Source: Streptomyces fulvorobeus (GTDB taxonomy: Bacteria > Actinomycetota > Actinomycetes > Streptomycetales > Streptomycetaceae). Taken from it: a DNA stretch of 64,000 nucleotides. Numbering within the stretch: position 1 is the first letter of the stretch; each line of letters begins with the position of its first letter. Both the position numbers and the translations under genes were made by a program. Under the pieces are notes generated by a model, which saw only the letters and a program-made list of their open reading frames with translations, had not been told where the DNA came from and ran no database searches. Of the stretch, positions 34,879-42,412 are shown one piece after another. The stretch is from contig NZ_BLWC01000001.1 of NCBI RefSeq assembly GCF_013167895.1, positions 2,976,001 through 3,040,000 of the forward strand. The letters run 5' to 3'.

Positions 34879-35423
34879 GCAGCAACAACGCCATCGTCCG
34901 AGACGCCACGGAGCGCTACCGCACCGAGCGCCGGGAAGCTGGCGAAAGCCGAGGCGCATTCGAGAGCGAGATCAAACGCTTGGGCGGGACGCCTCGGGTG
35001 GAAACCGCGATCCGGCGCGACACGGCACCCGCGCAGGTGGCCGACCTGCTGAGCATCCAGGCTTCGGAACAGACCGTGATCCGTGCCCGCCACATGTACG
35101 ACGGAGAGCGACTGGTCCAGCTCGCTGACTCGTACGTGCCCGTGGACGTGGCCGAAGCCGCGAGTATCGAGAACCCCGATCCCGGCCGAGGTGGCATCAT
35201 CAGCCGGATGCGCGACGCCGGATTCGGGCAGACCGAGGTCGTGGAAGAGATCACTCTCTACCCTGCGACCGCGACCGAGGCCGAGGCGTTCGGCGTCGAG
35301 GTCGGCAGCAACCTGCTTCAGATTACGCACGTCGGCTACACCGAGGCTGGTCGCGCTGTAGAGGTTACGGTGCACCGACCCGGTCCCGGCTGGGTCCTGC
35401 GCTACAACGCTCCCGTCGGCTAG
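34875..35423 (+). CDS. Stand-alone UTRA-domain protein without DNA-binding domain
   Basis: A 182-residue protein whose start overlaps the GntR stop (ATGA). It aligns by eye with the C-terminal half of that repressor: RGAFESEIKRLGGTPRVETA, VIRARHMYDGERLVQLADSY, AFGVEVGSNLLQITHVGYTE, AGRAVEVTVHRPGPGW. It has no HTH. A UTRA-only paralog coupled to a full repressor could form mixed dimers, titrate the repressor, or bring a second ligand specificity. It is an uncommon arrangement. Function is inferred from homology and coupling only. Confidence 0.7.
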   Translation: MSSNNAIVRDATERYRTERREAGESRGAFESEIKRLGGTPRVETAIRRDTAPAQVADLLSIQASEQTVIRARHMYDGERLVQLADSYVPVDVAEAASIENPDPGRGGIISRMRDAGFGQTEVVEEITLYPATATEAEAFGVEVGSNLLQITHVGYTEAGRAVEVTVHRPGPGWVLRYNAPVG

Positions 35424-35504
35424 CCTTCCCCCACCACGCGGCCCGCATCGCTCGATGCGGGCCGCTGTCGTTCCTGGGCCGCAGCGCAGGCGGAAAGCCG
35501 CTCG

Positions 35505-35528
35505 ACCTCCGCACAACCTCCGCACCAC
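35505..35528. repeat. Candidate integrase arm sites, right end
   Basis: ACCTCCGCAC at 35505-35514 and ACCTCCGCACCAC at 35516-35528 repeat the sequence at 21696-21708. They lie 113 bp from att copy 2 inside the element. Confidence 0.4.
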
Positions 35529-35640
35529 GGAGGGCGGTCAACCACGGTCAATGGCGGAGATCCTGGCGGTGAGTGCAGCAGCCCCCGGCAGGCACATCGC
35601 AGCAGGTCGCAGCGGGGGGAACCGGGGCTCAAGGGCAAGA

Positions 35641-35682
35641 TTCCCAAGCTCAGAGCGCGAGTTCGATTCTCGTCACCCGCTC
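35641..35682. repeat. att core copy 2 (attR of the AICE)
   Basis: 42 bp identical to 21584-21625, covering the tRNA-Gly sequence from the anticodon loop to its 3' end, without the 5' half of a tRNA. A hairpin (AAGCCCCGG near 35690, CCGGGGCTT at 35707-35715) follows. Confidence 0.93.
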
Positions 35683-35689
35683 CATGCAA

Positions 35690-35715
35690 AAGCCCCGGGC
35701 CAGCGGCCGGGGCTT
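35690..35715. terminator. Hairpin next to att copy 2
   Basis: AAGCCCCGG pairs with CCGGGGCTT, followed by TCTTTG. A diverged copy lies beside att copy 3 near 37049. Confidence 0.55.
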
Positions 35716-35781
35716 CTTTGTTTCCAGCGCCTTGTCACCGGCCAGCCGGGTACCGGGGACCTCTTCCTGGATAATCGACGT

Positions 35782-36129
35782 ATGGCATCACAGCCCAGTC
35801 TTTCTGATCTTCGCCGCGCCAAGTTCGTCCGGCGCCTGCCCGCAGCGCTCTCTGAGCTCGCCGGCCCCCAGCACGGCACAGTGAGCCTGCCGCTCCACCT
35901 GGCATGGTCGGGGCTGACCACGTTCGACCTCGACCGGCCCCGGCTGCGGATGAGCTACTACCGCATCGTCCTGGCCGAGGGCCGGCACGACGACCTGGTC
36001 CAGTACCTCAATCGCGACCTGCTTCTCGGCCTGTGGCCCACACTGCGCACACTGGTCAGCCGTGATGTCCGAGAGGTCTGGGAGAGCTCCTTCGACGAGC
36101 TGGCTCACAGCGCTCAGGCCGCTGCGTGA
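35782..36129 (+). CDS. Partner of an AbiEii-type nucleotidyltransferase, antitoxin-like
   Basis: A 115-residue protein from the ATG at 35782. The open frame upstream runs through the att site and is not coding. It has no HTH I can see and consists of alternating strands and helices (LPLHLAWSGLTTFDLDRPRL, RMSYYRIVLAEGRHDDLVQY, LWPTLRTLVSRDVREVWESS). The stop overlaps the start of the nucleotidyltransferase gene (GTGA). Position suggests the antitoxin or partner of that enzyme, as in abiEi-abiEii pairs. The sequence is not obviously AbiEi, so the assignment is tentative. Confidence 0.6.
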   Translation: MASQPSLSDLRRAKFVRRLPAALSELAGPQHGTVSLPLHLAWSGLTTFDLDRPRLRMSYYRIVLAEGRHDDLVQYLNRDLLLGLWPTLRTLVSRDVREVWESSFDELAHSAQAAA

Positions 36130-36797
36130 ACCTCACGGACCTGCACCGCCGCCTGCTGGCAGACGTGCTCGCCGTGGGCGGTGCGTACCCCCTGGCCCTT
36201 ACCGGTGGCTATGCGGTCCAAGCGCACGGGCTGGTCGACCGGCTCAGCCAGGACCTCGACGTAGCGACCGAGAACCCGCAACGCATGGAGGACATCTCCA
36301 CTGCCGTGCGCACCGGCCTGGAACAGCGCGGATGGCGCGTAAGAGCTCTGGAGACAGACCCGTTGTCCGCGCGTCTGATCGTCACTGATCCCACCAGCCG
36401 CGAGGAGTGCGAGGTCGACATCCTCAAGGAAGCACTCTGGAGGCCGCCCGTGCACACCGAGCACGGCTTGGTGCTGTCCCTCGAAGATGTCGTCGGAACC
36501 AAGGTTCGCGCGCTGGCCGACCGTGGGCTCGCCAGAGACCTGATCGACGTACAGGCCGCCGCAAACCGTTGGAGTCACGTCGAACTCGAAGAGCTCGGAC
36601 GGCGCCATGCCCGCGACTCGTTCGACCTGAGCGAGCTTCAAGCGCGACTGGGCGGAGCCGACTGGATCGACGACACGGAATTTGCCGCCTACGGACTCGA
36701 CGAGCATGCAATCACCGGTCTGCGGCAGTGGGCACAGGTATGGGCGGGCGACATCGGGGAACGGCTTCAGGAACTTGAGGATCCGCACGAGGACTGA
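36126..36797 (+). CDS. AbiEii/AbiGii-type nucleotidyltransferase (toxin family)
   Basis: A 223-residue protein from the GTG at 36126. The nucleotidyltransferase core shows LTGGYAVQAHGLVDRLSQDL followed by DV, the GG...S/D-x-D signature with metal-binding aspartates. A third acidic residue lies in EECEVDILKEALWRPP, and a helical part follows (LEDVVGTKVRALADRGLARD). AbiEii enzymes act in type IV-like toxin-antitoxin and phage-abortive systems; some transfer nucleotides to tRNA. It is translationally coupled to the small gene before it. Its location between att copies marks it as mobile-element cargo. Confidence 0.8.
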   Translation: MNLTDLHRRLLADVLAVGGAYPLALTGGYAVQAHGLVDRLSQDLDVATENPQRMEDISTAVRTGLEQRGWRVRALETDPLSARLIVTDPTSREECEVDILKEALWRPPVHTEHGLVLSLEDVVGTKVRALADRGLARDLIDVQAAANRWSHVELEELGRRHARDSFDLSELQARLGGADWIDDTEFAAYGLDEHAITGLRQWAQVWAGDIGERLQELEDPHED

Positions 36798-36992
36798 TGA
36801 CCTCACGGATGCCGACCGCCCGACAAGGACGCGGTTCGCGACGGGCTGCCCGCCCCTCGGTCGCCGTGCCCCATCCGTGCCCTTCGCAGTGGACCACAGC
36901 GGTCAAGCACGGCGCCCAGAGACCACGTCGACCTCATACCTCCGAGCCAAACATGCAGGCCAGAGGCGTTTCAACCGTTCAAGCGCCGGTGA

Positions 36993-37034
36993 TTCCCAAG
37001 CTCAGAGCGCAAGTTCGATACTCGTCACCCGCTC
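36993..37034. repeat. att core copy 3, two mismatches
   Basis: 40 of 42 bases match the att core. Differences are G to A at 37011 and T to A at 37020. Mutation of an unused copy fits an older integration end. Confidence 0.85.
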
Positions 37035-37177
37035 CACACGTTCCATAGCCCCAGGCCAGCGGCCCGGGGCTTCTCCGTATGCGGCACCTTGTCGCCGTCC
37101 GGTCGGCGCTGAGCGGAGTGACCGCCGGACACAGTCGGGCCGAACCAATGGCCCACCGCCAGGGCCCGGAACAGAAA

Positions 37178-37217
37178 AAGGTGCCCCTGCTCAGCTTTCC
37201 CTGAGCAGGGGCGCCTT
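37178..37217. terminator. Terminator hairpin
   Basis: AAGGTGCCCCTGCTCAG (37178-37194) pairs with CTGAGCAGGGGCGCCTT (37201-37217) over 17 positions with one G-T pair and a 6-base loop. It lies 90 bp past the stop of the Ig-like gene on the minus strand. Confidence 0.75.
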
Positions 37218-37306
37218 CGGCCTGATCACGCCCTCACGGACCGAGCCTTGCCAGCACGCGGAAGTGGAGCGCAGGCATGGTGCCCTCAGGCTGGAGAAGG
37301 CGGCGC

Positions 37307-38620
37307 TCAGCGTCCCACGTGCGTGCTGGCTGATGTGATGGTCTGGAAGACGTCACCACCGTCGAAGTAGCCCCGGAAGTGGCCCGGGCGTTTCGCAGCG
37401 AGGTCAGCGGCGAATCCGTAGCCCCCCGTGCCGCTCCATGTAGCCTCCACCGTCCTCAGCGTGGTCCAGGACGTGCCGTCCGGCGAGTACTGGACGGCGA
37501 CGTTGATGGTGGCCGGTGAGATGTTGTCGAAGTCGATGTGGCCTTCGGCGTGGACCGACCGGGAGCCGGTCCGCAGGGCGGAAAAGTCGAGAAATCGTGC
37601 GGGTTGCAGCACCACCACGGTCGAACTGCGCGCGTTGCCGTTGGAGACGAATGGGTCGTCGGACCGATGGGCGACCTGGAAGAAGCCCGTCTCCCACGGC
37701 GTGTACTGAGTGCTGAAGGTGCCGTCTGCGTCCGTGGTGAACCCTCCGACCCGGTCGTTGTAGGTGGTCGTCGGCCCGAACAGGATTCCCCCTGAGACCC
37801 CGCTCAGCGGCACCCAGCCGTTCTCCGTCTCCTTCTCCAGCCGCCCCGTGAGTGTGACCGGCTGCCCCTTGTCGATGCGCTGTGTGCTGGTTTGAAGGGT
37901 GTAGCGGGTGAGCGCCTTGTCGATGCCGATCTGCAGCATCGTCGATTCACCGTAGAGGTACCCCGCGTGGTCGCCGTCATGGCGGTAGACCGCTTGGATG
38001 GGCGCGGCGTTGTCCAGCTGGACCGTCGCCGTGAAGTGGCCGTCGTCGTCGGTAGTGACGGTCGTGACGGTCCAGTAGTCGACGTCGATGTCTACCTTGC
38101 GGCCCGGGAGCACGACCGGCTCGCCGCCCCCAGGGAGCTTCGCCTTGAGAACTCCCTCAACGGTCACGTCCCGTTCATCGACACCGATAGCTGTGCGGTC
38201 AGTGGTGAACTCCGGGAACTGAGCCACCGCGTAGTAGGCCAGGGTGCCGGCGTCGGCTACTGAGATGTGGTCACCGTCTGCATCGGTCGCCTCGATGCCG
38301 ATCCGGTAGCTGCCGAACTCCGCCAACTGTAGGGGTGCCTTGCTTCGCCAGATCCCTTCCTGTGCGGTACCGGAATCCAGAGCGAAGTCGTCGGGTTCGA
38401 GAACAGCGACCTCTTGCTGGGTGACTGGAGAAAAGACGTGGGCAGTGAGTTCGACTATGTCGCTGCCGGAGCGTGCGCTGACCTGCAGGGTGCCGAGGTC
38501 GTCATTGACGCTGCCGGCGTACGAGACGGTCAGCTGGTCCGATGCCTGGGCGGGAGATATACCCACGAAGCACAGGGCGGCCACCGCGGCCGCAGTCAGA
38601 GCCGCACGGAATCTTGCCAA
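37307..38620 (-). CDS. Secreted protein with Ig-like repeats
   Basis: A 437-residue protein from an apparent TTG at 38620, with AAGGTGG six bases before it. A signal peptide (FRAALTAAAVAALCFVGISP, then AQAS) is followed by repeated beta-rich modules containing VTVEGVLKAKLPGGGEPVVL, VTLTGRLEKETENGWVPLSG and DADGTFSTQYTPWETGFFQV. These resemble bacterial Ig-like modules common in exported Streptomyces proteins. No catalytic motif or sortase signal is visible. It probably acts outside the cell as a binding or structural protein. It lies between att copy 3 and the toxin module, so it may be accessory DNA. Confidence 0.72.
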   Translation of the reverse strand: MARFRAALTAAAVAALCFVGISPAQASDQLTVSYAGSVNDDLGTLQVSARSGSDIVELTAHVFSPVTQQEVAVLEPDDFALDSGTAQEGIWRSKAPLQLAEFGSYRIGIEATDADGDHISVADAGTLAYYAVAQFPEFTTDRTAIGVDERDVTVEGVLKAKLPGGGEPVVLPGRKVDIDVDYWTVTTVTTDDDGHFTATVQLDNAAPIQAVYRHDGDHAGYLYGESTMLQIGIDKALTRYTLQTSTQRIDKGQPVTLTGRLEKETENGWVPLSGVSGGILFGPTTTYNDRVGGFTTDADGTFSTQYTPWETGFFQVAHRSDDPFVSNGNARSSTVVVLQPARFLDFSALRTGSRSVHAEGHIDFDNISPATINVAVQYSPDGTSWTTLRTVEATWSGTGGYGFAADLAAKRPGHFRGYFDGGDVFQTITSASTHVGR

Positions 38621-39035
38621 TTAATCCACCTTGGAAACGAGTTGGGCGAGTATGACGCATGTCCTAGGACGCCGGGACTTGGAGAACATACAGCCCTGCC
38701 CGGGCTCAGCACCTCCATTTTCCGCGCCGAGGAGAACGCCCGGGACGCCCGTCGCCACTGCGCTCGATCCACCTCACAGGGAAGCTGACTTTCGTGACAC
38801 GAAGCACGCTGGAACCGTGAAACGAGCGCCCGGGAAAGGCAACTGCCCGCAGCCGTTGCCGACCGTGAATGCCCCGCGGCACCGCCCAGGCACAAGACGC
38901 TGCGATCCGCCGGGTGGACGATGACATGCCTGCGTACCGAAGTAGAGGTCGCACTCATGAGGCAGCTCGGCGCCGCACTCGACACCGCCCGGACAGAGGC
39001 CCCGAACGACACCGACGCGCGATACCTGCGCGCCG
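38621..39035. other. Intergenic region, possible gene remnant
   Basis: No secure gene. A plus-strand frame at 38921-39049 would give 42 residues (RQLGAALDTARTEAPNDTDA inside). It looks protein-like but lacks a ribosome site and ends in the toxin-module operator, so it may be a leftover fragment. Confidence 0.3.
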
Positions 39036-39060
39036 TATGTCAACTATGATAGTTGTCATA
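39036..39060. promoter_or_regulatory. Operator palindrome of the Phd-type module
   Basis: TATGTCAACTA-TGA-TAGTTGTCATA, two 11-base arms with one mismatch, ends 11 bp before the antitoxin start at 39072. Phd/YefM antitoxins autoregulate through such sites. Confidence 0.7.
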
Positions 39061-39071
39061 TCCTTCAGCAC

Positions 39072-39266
39072 ATGGAGACAAAGACGTACACAACCATCGA
39101 CCTGCGCAAGGGGATGGGCGAGATCCTGGACCGGACCCGTATCGCCGGTGAGGCCGCCGCCATCACCCGCAAGGGAAAGACGGTCGCCTACCTGGTGCCG
39201 GCCGAGTGGTTCGAGCAGATGGCCCGCGGGCACCAGTCGCACGAGGACCGACGCGAGACGGCCTGA
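39072..39266 (+). CDS. Phd/YefM-type antitoxin
   Basis: A 64-residue protein: TYTTIDLRKGMGEILDRTRI, AGEAAAITRKGKTVAYLVPA, then EWFEQM. This is the Phd/YefM fold, where the N-terminal part binds the operator and the C-terminal helix masks a toxin. It has an ATG start 11 bp after a palindromic operator and no clear ribosome site, so the transcript may be leaderless or have a very short leader. It is first of a three-gene module with a DUF6247 protein and a toxin-like protein. Confidence 0.85.
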   Translation: METKTYTTIDLRKGMGEILDRTRIAGEAAAITRKGKTVAYLVPAEWFEQMARGHQSHEDRRETA

Positions 39267-39295
39267 TTTACCCTCCACACCAAGGAGCACGAACC

Positions 39296-39661
39296 ATGCC
39301 CGCCCACGCACTCCACTTCGATGGGTACGAGGGGGAGCCCCTGCGGTGGCCACCCATGCCCGAACGCACGCCTCAAGCACTTAGGTTGGCGATCCAGGAA
39401 CACGCTCCGCACCTCCTCCCGGCCTTTGAGGCGCACTGGAAGCGCGTCATCGGCGACGCCTTCAACATCACCCCCGTGCCCGCCTTCATGCGCCTGTGGT
39501 GGACGCAGTACGCCATCGCCCGGAATCCCGTCCTCGACTCGCACCTTCGCGACCTCGAAGCCCGCGCCGCCAAGTCCGAGGACCCCGAGGAGTCCATCCG
39601 GCTTCTGGAGGAGTACAGCCACCTCCGGCACGAAGCCGCTGGGAGGAAACCCGGAGAGTGA
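39296..39661 (+). CDS. DUF6247 family protein of the toxin-antitoxin module
   Basis: A 121-residue protein from the ATG at 39296 with AAGGAG upstream. It is helical: RTPQALRLAIQEHAPHLLPA, FEAHWKRVIGDAFNITPVPA, FMRLWWTQYAIARNPVLDSH. I recall DUF6247 genes lying between Phd-type antitoxin and RelE-like toxin genes in actinomycetes, and this order fits. Its function is not known; a third module component is likely. Its stop overlaps the next start (GTGA). Confidence 0.7.
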   Translation: MPAHALHFDGYEGEPLRWPPMPERTPQALRLAIQEHAPHLLPAFEAHWKRVIGDAFNITPVPAFMRLWWTQYAIARNPVLDSHLRDLEARAAKSEDPEESIRLLEEYSHLRHEAAGRKPGE

Positions 39662-39981
39662 TCTACGAACCATTCCGGCCGCCTTGGCAAATGGACTGGA
39701 CGAAGCAGGCGCAGCACGACTTCCAGAACATGCCCGCCGAAGGCAGTGACCTGGTCATGAGTGCCCGTGCGGAACTGATCACAGCCGAGGACCCGTACTT
39801 CCGGGGAATCGACGCCGATGCCTCGCTCCCGCACTGGGTGACCGTCCGGCCTCTGGCCTCCACAAGCCCCGGCGGCCCCCACATCGTGGACCTGGCGGGC
39901 GGACGCGGCTGGCTCATCCACACCTTCATGCGGCACCACGCCGACCCGCAGATCGTCGTCACCGAAGCCTTCTGGGCCTGA
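39658..39981 (+). CDS. RelE/ParE-like toxin, putative
   Basis: A 107-residue protein from the GTG at 39658 overlapping the DUF6247 stop. It begins IYEPFRPPWQMDWTKQAQHD and ends RGWLIHTFMRHHADPQIVVT then EAFWA. Size, central helix plus beta-sheet pattern and position after Phd suggest a RelE/ParE-type ribosome- or gyrase-targeting toxin. The conserved basic catalytic residues of RelE cannot be placed with certainty. The call rests mainly on the three-gene context. Confidence 0.6.
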   Translation: MIYEPFRPPWQMDWTKQAQHDFQNMPAEGSDLVMSARAELITAEDPYFRGIDADASLPHWVTVRPLASTSPGGPHIVDLAGGRGWLIHTFMRHHADPQIVVTEAFWA

Positions 39982-40654
39982 CGTCTGCGCCACCGGAGCG
40001 TCTGCAGCACAGGTGGCTTCCCTTCCGTTTTCCGTCATCCGCTCCGGCACAGAACCTCAGACTGATGACCTACCGTCGACGTGTCCCATCCGTGCCCAGC
40101 GGAGCGGACAACAGCGCTCAGGTGCAGTTCCCAGACAGAGCCCGTAGCCATACATCCCTCCCGCCCAACGGGGACCACGCAGCTCACGACCGGCTCTTCC
40201 TGCTCGGCACGAGGCGCCTGCGGTACTCCGAGGGCCGCGTGATCCAGATCGTCACGCCGACCGAACCGGAATTCGGCCCTCCGGGCCCTCCCGGCCGCCG
40301 AAGCTAGCCGACCACGCCGGGCCCCGCCGTCACGTACGCCGCCGTCAAGGACCTCCCCCGGACCGGCGTCCGCCGGGAGCCGGCGGACCGTGGTGAGGGG
40401 CTCCCGCACCAGCACGGCAGCACCAATCCCCACCCGGCCGGTGGACGCTCCGCCCCCGACCGTCGAGGACAGGGGGCCGCGCCGGGAACAGTCCGCTCGG
40501 TCGGCGCGCTTGCAACCAAGGGACCGGCGCCGTACGGGCGGGGAGCGCGGAGACCGCGAGGTCGTCCGCCCCGCCAGGCCGCGGGCCCCGAGACCGCGGT
40601 ACGCCCGCCGCGCACTCGACCATTGCGCAGTAGTTATGCAGGAGGACTGTTTTC
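39982..40654. other. Gene-poor region at the island edge
   Basis: No convincing gene in about 670 bp. CGTCATCCGCTCC at 40033-40045 differs by one base from the 3' end of the att core. CCCATCCGTGCCC at 40085-40097 repeats a motif found at 36870-36882, 111 bp before att copy 3. These may be worn ends of another integration. Confidence 0.35.
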
Positions 40655-41488
40655 ATGACTGACCGGCCCTTGACACTCATGGCAGTACACGCCCACCCCG
40701 ACGACGAGGCCACCGGAACCGGAGGGGTCCTCGCACGGTACGCGGCGGAAGGCATCCGCACCGTTCTCGTGACGTGTACCGACGGCGGCTGCGGTGACGG
40801 CCCGGGGGGTGTCAAACCCGGTGATCCCGGGCACGATCCGGCGGCCGTCGCCTTGATGCGCCGTCAGGAACTCAAGGCGAGCTGTGACGTCCTGAAGGTC
40901 AGCGATCTGGAGATGCTGGACTACGCCGACTCCGGGATGATGGGCTGGCCGAGCAACGACGCCCCTGGTTCCTTCTGGCAGACCCCCGTGGAGGAAGGCG
41001 CTCTCCGGCTTGCCGAACTCATGCGGCACTACCGGCCTGATGTGGTCGTCACCTATGACGAGAACGGCTTCTACGGCCACCCCGACCACATCCAGGCCAA
41101 CCGCATCACGATGGCGGCGCTGGAGATGACCGCGCTGACGCCGAAGGTGTACTGGACGACGATGCCCCGCTCGATGATGCAGCGGTTCGGGGAGACCATG
41201 CGCGAGCTTCAGGAGGACATGCCGGAGCCGGATCCGGCCGAGGCCGCCGCGATGGCCGAGATCGGCCTTCCCGACGATGAGATCACCACGTGGGTGGAGA
41301 CCACCGCGTTCAGCGGTCAGAAGTTCGACGCACTGGCCGCGCACGCCAGTCAGGGCGAGAACATCTTCTTCCTCAAGATGGGCAAGGAGAGGTTCGGCGA
41401 GCTGATGGGCATGGAGACCTTCGTACGCGTCAAGGACACCACCGGGGCCCTCGTACCGGAGAGCGACCTCTTCGCCGGACTGCGCTGA
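40655..41488 (+). CDS. PIG-L family deacetylase
   Basis: A 277-residue zinc-dependent N-acetylglucosaminyl deacetylase-fold enzyme. The metal and catalytic motif AHPDDE lies at residues 13-18, and the second metal histidine is in NGFYGHPDHIQANRI. This superfamily includes the mycothiol enzymes MshB and Mca as well as antibiotic deacetylases. The sequence (VTCTDGGCGDGPGGVKPGDP) is not specific enough to choose. It has GGAGG upstream of the ATG, is monocistronic, and ends before a strong bidirectional hairpin. Confidence 0.85.
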   Translation: MTDRPLTLMAVHAHPDDEATGTGGVLARYAAEGIRTVLVTCTDGGCGDGPGGVKPGDPGHDPAAVALMRRQELKASCDVLKVSDLEMLDYADSGMMGWPSNDAPGSFWQTPVEEGALRLAELMRHYRPDVVVTYDENGFYGHPDHIQANRITMAALEMTALTPKVYWTTMPRSMMQRFGETMRELQEDMPEPDPAEAAAMAEIGLPDDEITTWVETTAFSGQKFDALAAHASQGENIFFLKMGKERFGELMGMETFVRVKDTTGALVPESDLFAGLR

Positions 41489-41531
41489 TCCACCCGCCGC
41501 TACCGCCGCCCTCCCCCTCCCCACCGCTGCG

Positions 41532-41568
41532 GCGATGACCGGACCTCCCCGTCCGGTCCGGTCATCGC
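41532..41568. terminator. Bidirectional terminator hairpin
   Basis: GCGATGACCGGACC (41532-41545) pairs perfectly with GGTCCGGTCATCGC (41555-41568). It lies between convergent coding regions ending at 41488 and 41579. Confidence 0.8.
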
Positions 41569-41578
41569 GTGGATCCGG

Positions 41579-42412
41579 TCAGAGCCAGGAGTCCCAGATG
41601 CCGTACGCCGTCGACCGGGTCGCGGCCTCGGTGCCCGAGGCGTCCAGGTGTACGACGCGGTAGTAGTACAGGCCGAGCCGGTCCTCGTGCACCGTGGTGT
41701 CCATCCACGCGGTAGCTCGCGAACCGGGAGCAGTCCCCGAGGCCGGAGCTCTCCGAGCAGCCGACGTACAGCTCCGGGTACTGGCCCTGGCGGACCTCGG
41801 TCCCCGTCCAGCCCTGCGGCCGGGTGTCGGGCAGGGTGACCTGGATCTCGGCGGGGTGCAGGACGTCGAGCGGCTCGTCGTCGTGCAGGAGCCGATCGTC
41901 GGTGGCAGCCACCTTGTAGACGTGCGTGGCGCCGTCCGGGACGGTCGGGCAGAGGATCTCGGTGCCCGCCAGGGAGCTGCCGGACCAGCAGTTCTCCTTC
42001 CAGACCGTCTCGCCGCTCTCCGGGTCCGTGATCCCCTGCCACACGTGGTAGCCGGTGACGTCGTCGTCGGCGGGCGGCGTCCAGGTCAGCCGGACGCCGA
42101 GCGGGACGGGTTCCGCGGCCAGGTTCCGCACCGGGGCGGGGCGCACGGTGTCCGGGGTGGTGTCCGTGGCGGCCGGGCCCGGCCGGGAGTCGCGCCCGTA
42201 CCGGTCGGTCGTCACGACTCGGTACTCGTACGTCGTCTCCGACGCGCCCTGGACGTCCCAGCAGACACCGTTGACCTGCTTGCGCGCGGACCACGGGGCG
42301 GTGTCATCCGCCCAGGTCCAGTAGGTGTCCGGGGCTTCGAGCGGCTCGTCCCACGGGGTGAACGGCTTGCACTTGTCGGTGTCCCTCTGCCACTTCCGGC
42401 ACTCACCCTCGA
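41579..42412 (-). pseudogene. Fibronectin type III-like protein, truncated and frameshifted
   Basis: The frame contains FnIII-like sequence: TTYEYRVVTTDRYGRDSRPG, PVRNLAAEPVPLGVRLTWTP, DVTGYHVWQGITDPESGETV, and a second module to ASYRVD. Near 41690 the frame must shift to continue as TTVHEDRLGLYYYRVVHLDA and end IWDSWL at 41579. No start codon or signal peptide exists, because the 5' end runs directly into the 3' end of the serine hydrolase gene. It looks like the tail of a once secreted multi-FnIII protein, cut at its 5' end by rearrangement. Confidence 0.65.

Larger units (their letters stand above)
21584..35682. mobile_element. AICE integrated in tRNA-Gly, about 14 kb
   Basis: It is bounded by identical 42-bp cores. 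Genes in order from the tRNA are int, xis, AAA ATPase, prim-pol, small membrane protein, FtsK/TraB translocase, transfer-associated proteins, DUF3307, RRQRL-type zinc protein, coiled coil, a DUF2637-like protein, DUF6303, DUF6284, then divergent GntR and UTRA genes. This is the standard content of a pSAM2-like actinomycete integrative and conjugative element that moves as double-stranded DNA. All functional modules are present. The main doubt about activity is the frameshift in the ATPase gene. Confidence 0.92.
35683..37034. mobile_element. Satellite att-bounded island carrying an AbiEii-type module
   Basis: The DNA between att copy 2 and the mutated att copy 3 holds two overlapping genes of an AbiEii-type module and no integrase. 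Past both att copies the sequence is similar (AGCCCC-GGCCAGCGGCC-GGGGCTTCT and then CACCTTGTC/CGCCTTGTC), so a stretch of about 100 bp beyond the core is duplicated too. This points to an earlier integration at the same tRNA, now a passive neighbour. Confidence 0.6.

Noticed and set aside
38596..39012. Minus-strand frame of 138 codons upstream of the Ig-like gene
   Set aside because: No ribosome site or domain, and it overlaps the start region and promoter of the Ig-like gene.
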